Origin: Bacteroidales bacterium
Lineage (GTDB): Bacteria; Bacteroidota; Bacteroidia; Bacteroidales; JAIPAH01
Length of the DNA stretch: 34,575 bases
Reading direction: 5' to 3'
Assembly (NCBI GenBank): GCA_021738485.1
Contig: JAIPBX010000022.1
Span: forward strand, 1-34,575
Shown here: positions 32,174-34,575 of the stretch, one piece after another
How positions within the stretch are numbered: position 1 is the stretch's first letter
How the letters are laid out: the number at the start of each line of letters is the position of its first letter
Position numbers and translations under genes: made by a program
The notes under the pieces: model-generated
What the model was told of the DNA's origin: nothing
What the model saw: the letters and a program-made list of their open reading frames with translations, nothing else
Database searches by the model: none

Positions 32174-33139
32174 TCAGTTTTTTGATTTTACTTTTTTGTG
32201 TTTAAATCCGCTCCGTTGTTCTACGCTGTATCTATTCCTGTCAGAATCAGATCGGGATATCATCTCAGCTATAAATCCTGTCATAAACAATTGCGCCCCG
32301 ATTATCATGCTTAATACCCCCAGATAGAATAAGGGCCTTTCGGTCATATTATACACGTCTAAAGCCACCTTCAGATAAGTAAGATAGAAAGCTATGCCAA
32401 AACCAATAATAAAAAGCGCCGTGCCCATGGTTCCAAACAAATGCATGGGCCTTTTCCCGAATTTGGATACGAACATAATTGACAGAAGATCGAGAAATCC
32501 TTTCATAAACCTTTCCATGCCGAATTTGGTAGTTCCGTATTTCCGGGGCTGATGTTGTACCTGCTTTTCACCTATCTTGTCAAAGCCATTCCATTTAGCA
32601 ATCACAGGGATGTAGCGGTGCATCTCGCCATAAACCTCTATGGTTTTTACCACGTTTTTATCATAAGCTTTCAGGCCACAATTAAAATCATGCAAGTGGA
32701 TTCCTGACATCATTCGCGTAAAGCGATTAAAAAATCTGGATGGAACCTTTTTATTAAGCGGATCATGGCGTCGTTTTTTCCAACCGGAGACTAGCTGATA
32801 CCCATCCTCTGTAATCATCCGGTACAACCCGGGAATTTCTTCCGGGCTATCCTGTAAATCGGCATCCATGGTGATTATCACATCGCCCGACACTTCAGAA
32901 AACCCTTCATTCAAGGCAGCCGATTTTCCATAATTTCTGCGAAACTTTATGCCTTTTATCTGTTCATGAGCTTCCGTAAGCGATTCGATGATTTCCCAGG
33001 AGCGGTCATTACTACCATCGTCTACGAAAATGATTTCAACAGTAAGATTGTTTTTTTTACATACTTCTGTCACCCATTGCGTCAATTCTTCAAGAGACTC
33101 TGCTTCATTAAATAGGGGTACAACTACTGATATATCCAT
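32174..33139 (-). CDS. Glycosyltransferase family 2, DPM/ArnC-like with two membrane helices
   Basis: A 321-residue GT-A enzyme. VVVPLFNEAESLEELTQW, IFVDDGSNDRSWEI and ITMDADLQDSPEEI (DXD-type metal site) give the catalytic domain. Two helices follow at about residues 235-260 and 272-298 (MGTALFIIGFGIAFYLTYL and LGVLSMIIGAQLFMTGFI), then a basic tail. This layout is typical of polyisoprenyl-phosphate glycosyltransferases that load a sugar onto undecaprenyl phosphate. It would provide a lipid-linked donor for surface glycan or lipid modification. It lies four bases before the GT4 gene. Confidence 0.9.
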   Translation of the reverse strand: MDISVVVPLFNEAESLEELTQWVTEVCKKNNLTVEIIFVDDGSNDRSWEIIESLTEAHEQIKGIKFRRNYGKSAALNEGFSEVSGDVIITMDADLQDSPEEIPGLYRMITEDGYQLVSGWKKRRHDPLNKKVPSRFFNRFTRMMSGIHLHDFNCGLKAYDKNVVKTIEVYGEMHRYIPVIAKWNGFDKIGEKQVQHQPRKYGTTKFGMERFMKGFLDLLSIMFVSKFGKRPMHLFGTMGTALFIIGFGIAFYLTYLKVALDVYNMTERPLFYLGVLSMIIGAQLFMTGFIAEMISRSDSDRNRYSVEQRSGFKHKKVKSKN

Positions 33140-33155
33140 TGCTAAAACTCTGTAA

Positions 33156-33665
33156 TTACTTTGTTCGCTTCAAAAAAACCGATACAATCAAAGAAAGGAG
33201 CAACCCAACCAAAGTCGTGTAAAAGACCCCCGATATCGCCATCCAGTGAGGCTTAAGGAATTTTTTGGTCATGGCCATCATTTGGTCTAATTGTTTTCCT
33301 TCCACCCCTCGCCGGTACATCTCCTCCCTGGCTGCCTGAATCATAGGCTCTATACCCTGGGGGTCGATGTACTTATATAAAATGAAAGTGAATATTCCTG
33401 CCAAAATCGAAGCAAAAAGGGCTAGAAGGGTGCCCAGTCCAATACCTTGTGCATAACTCAAGGTTCCGCCGGTTTCTTTATCGCGATAAGATTTAATAGC
33501 CAGAAACATTCCGATAAGGAGAATGATGTAACTGACATATCCCAGGTATTGATTTGTCGTCGCCTCAAAAACGTATAGGATTAGGTTATAAAGAATCATA
33601 ACCAAACCGGTTACTAACCCGAAAGTGAGGGCCTGGCTGCTGACTGATTTTTGTGATGCTTCCAT
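33156..33665 (-). CDS. DUF4199 family small membrane protein
   Basis: A 169-residue protein with four hydrophobic helices: two near the N-terminus, LLALFASILAGIFTFILY in the middle and FYTTLVGLLLSLIVSVFL at the end. Between helices 3 and 4 is the DUF4199 soluble hairpin (MIQAAREEMYRRGVEGKQLDQ). The family is common in Bacteroidota, often directly before a polyisoprenyl-phosphate GT2 as here, and has no known function. The start was set at Met10 of a longer frame (33665), because the -7 promoter element at 33690-33697 puts the transcript start near the upstream ATG at 33692. Confidence 0.8.
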   Translation of the reverse strand: MEASQKSVSSQALTFGLVTGLVMILYNLILYVFEATTNQYLGYVSYIILLIGMFLAIKSYRDKETGGTLSYAQGIGLGTLLALFASILAGIFTFILYKYIDPQGIEPMIQAAREEMYRRGVEGKQLDQMMAMTKKFLKPHWMAISGVFYTTLVGLLLSLIVSVFLKRTK

Positions 33666-33689
33666 GGGTTGAAATTTTAAGTTGTGCAA

Positions 33690-33697
33690 CAAAAGTA
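33690..33697 (-). promoter_or_regulatory. -7 promoter element for the glycan/heptose operon
   Basis: Plus-strand CAAAAGTA gives TACTTTTG on the minus strand, matching TAnnTTTG. Transcription would begin near 33683 and could cover all eight genes down to 26691, since gaps are 1-20 bases. It is back-to-back with the SRP RNA promoter. No clear -33 box. Confidence 0.55.
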
Positions 33698-33736
33698 AGA
33701 ATTAAGCCGCATTGTTTTAAAAAAACAGAAACGAAT

Positions 33737-33767
33737 TTTGCCCGGTAAATAAAGTTTTATACTTTTG
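33737..33767 (+). promoter_or_regulatory. Promoter of the SRP RNA gene
   Basis: TTTG at 33737-33740, exactly 19 bases, then TACTTTTG at 33760-33767. This is the complete Bacteroidota consensus and the best promoter in the window, as expected for a stable RNA. The mature RNA would start about 7 bases after it. Confidence 0.85.
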
Positions 33768-33773
33768 CAAACT

Positions 33774-33877
33774 GTCGGGTAAGTCTTGTACGACCAGCTC
33801 CTGCTGAACTCCCCCAGGACCGGAAGGTAGCAAGGGTAGGCGGTTGAGCGGTGCGATACAAGTAGCTTGCCCGATTT
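33774..33877 (+). ncRNA. ffs: Signal recognition particle RNA, small bacterial (4.5S) type
   Basis: The conserved SRP hairpin is plain: the segment CAGGACCGGAAGGTAGCAAG (33815-33834) contains the GGAA tetraloop and asymmetric loop that bind Ffh. The ends pair as CGGGTAAG (33776-33783) with CTTGCCCG (33866-33873), and CTTGTA with TACAAG just inside, giving one long rod of about 100 bases without an Alu domain. It is followed by ATTTTCTTTT, a T-rich termination tail. With Ffh and FtsY it targets membrane proteins during translation. Confidence 0.95.
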
Positions 33878-33915
33878 TCTTTTATACATCTAGTGCAAAA
33901 TGATTTTCAATTTAC

Positions 33916-33923
33916 TAACTTTG
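33916..33923 (+). promoter_or_regulatory. -7 promoter element for the YciO-like gene
   Basis: TAACTTTG fits TAnnTTTG, 38 bases before the ATG at 33962, giving a leader of about 30 bases. No matching -33 TTTG at the usual distance. Confidence 0.5.
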
Positions 33924-33961
33924 TAAGAGTAGGAACTATCTTCTAATAAAAATGCACAATT

Positions 33962-34570
33962 ATGATATTAAAACTTCATGAAAATAATCCGAGTGAGAAA
34001 CGTATCGAACGTATTGTGGAAACGCTTGAGAACGACGGGGTAATTATTTATCCCACCGACACGGTGTATGCTTTTGGATGTTCCATTGACAGTCAAAAGG
34101 CTGCCGACAGGATTACCAGAATAAAGGGGGATGAAAAAAAGCGCGATGACTTTTCCCTGGTTTTTAAAGATATTAGTCAGATAGCCGAATATACCAAACC
34201 TATCCCCAATGACATTTTCAAAATAATGAAAGACAACCTGCCGGGCCCTTTCACTTTTCTATTAGAGGCCAATCATAAGGTGCCTAAGCTTTATAAAAAT
34301 AAGAAAAGAATTATAGGAGCCCGTATCCCTCATAACAATATTGCCCTGCACATTGTCGAGAGGTTGGGGAAGCCCATGCTAACATCCTCGGTGCATGATG
34401 AAGACAGCATCATAGATTATACAACAGATCCTGAGCTCATTCATGAGCGATATCATAAACTTGTGGATTATGTGGCGGATGGCGGCCCCGGCGATAATGA
34501 AGCCTCTACGGTGGTGGACTGCCGCGACGATGCTATTGAGGTGGTTCGTCAGGGAAAAGGTGTGATCTAA
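33962..34570 (+). CDS. YciO/Sua5/YrdC-family protein (threonylcarbamoyl-AMP synthase-like)
   Basis: A 202-residue single YrdC-like domain. IIYPTDTVYAFGCSID, RITRIKGDEKKRDDFSLVF, NLPGPFTFLLEA, IGARIPHNNIALHIVERLGKPMLTSSVH and STVVDCRDDAIEVVRQGKG follow the fold in order. The charged DEKKRDDF loop and the overall length match the YciO branch rather than TsaC or long Sua5. TsaC/Sua5 enzymes make threonylcarbamoyl-AMP for the t6A modification of ANN-decoding tRNAs; YciO has the same fold, but its cell role is less settled. The gene is complete and ends five bases before the window edge. Confidence 0.87.
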   Translation: MILKLHENNPSEKRIERIVETLENDGVIIYPTDTVYAFGCSIDSQKAADRITRIKGDEKKRDDFSLVFKDISQIAEYTKPIPNDIFKIMKDNLPGPFTFLLEANHKVPKLYKNKKRIIGARIPHNNIALHIVERLGKPMLTSSVHDEDSIIDYTTDPELIHERYHKLVDYVADGGPGDNEASTVVDCRDDAIEVVRQGKGVI

Positions 34571-34575
34571 ATATA

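Overview
The window looks like a chromosomal piece of a member of the Bacteroidota, probably in or near Bacteroidales/Marinilabiliales. Reasons: promoters of the TAnnTTTG (-7) type recur on both strands (perfect TTTG-N19-TAnnTTTG before the SRP RNA gene), Shine-Dalgarno sites are weak or absent, and several encoded families are typical of this phylum (DUF3078, DUF4831, DUF4199, GSIII-type glutamine synthetase, a UvrA whose first zinc CxxC is replaced). No phage, transposase or CRISPR genes are visible. Gene content is mostly housekeeping plus a surface-glycan operon.

Layout. 1-2011: 3' part of an EamA/DMT transporter followed by a saccharopine-dehydrogenase-like oxidoreductase. 2084-3435: the most unusual region, a tRNA-Met(CAU) gene followed immediately by 21 full copies and one partial copy of a 60-bp unit. 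Each unit ends in a copy of the tRNA's own T-arm and 3' acceptor strand, joined to a 35-bp spacer containing a TCCGCC/GGCGGA hairpin. 3642-4781: a PAS histidine kinase with a four-cysteine motif. 4832-6544 (minus): a DUF3078 protein and an MscS channel. 6853-8880: an exported S9 prolyl-oligopeptidase-type peptidase. 8881-9167: a convergent gap packed with hairpins. 9168-10935 (minus): haloalkane dehalogenase, a broken methyltransferase and an SNase-like nuclease. 11121-13697 (minus): a tandem universal stress protein and a degenerate hybrid sensor/receiver protein. 13833-16646 (minus): uvrA.

16810-21164 (plus): ECF sigma factor, a small 64-residue protein, endonuclease III, BCP peroxiredoxin, RecA and a TPR lipoprotein. 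With UvrA this makes a DNA repair/oxidative damage neighbourhood. 21287-24333 (minus): two translationally coupled HPt proteins, a serine beta-lactamase-like hydrolase and a DUF4831 protein. 24426-26603 (minus): GSIII glutamine synthetase.

26691-33665 (minus): a tightly packed operon. DUF4199 membrane protein, GT2 and GT4 glycosyltransferases, and all four enzymes of the GDP-D-glycero-alpha-D-manno-heptose route (HddA kinase, GmhA isomerase, HddC guanylyltransferase, GmhB phosphatase) are followed by an SSS-family symporter. The glycosyltransferases probably use this or related sugars for a surface glycan. 33774-33877: SRP 4.5S-type RNA with a textbook Bacteroidota promoter. 33962-34570: a YciO/Sua5-family protein.

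The best candidate for something undescribed is the tRNA-Met-derived tandem array. It is non-coding despite long open frames on both strands, holds an almost exact 60-bp period, alternates two end types, and each unit can be drawn as a small D-arm-less tRNA-like fold. Its function, if any, is not known from the sequence.
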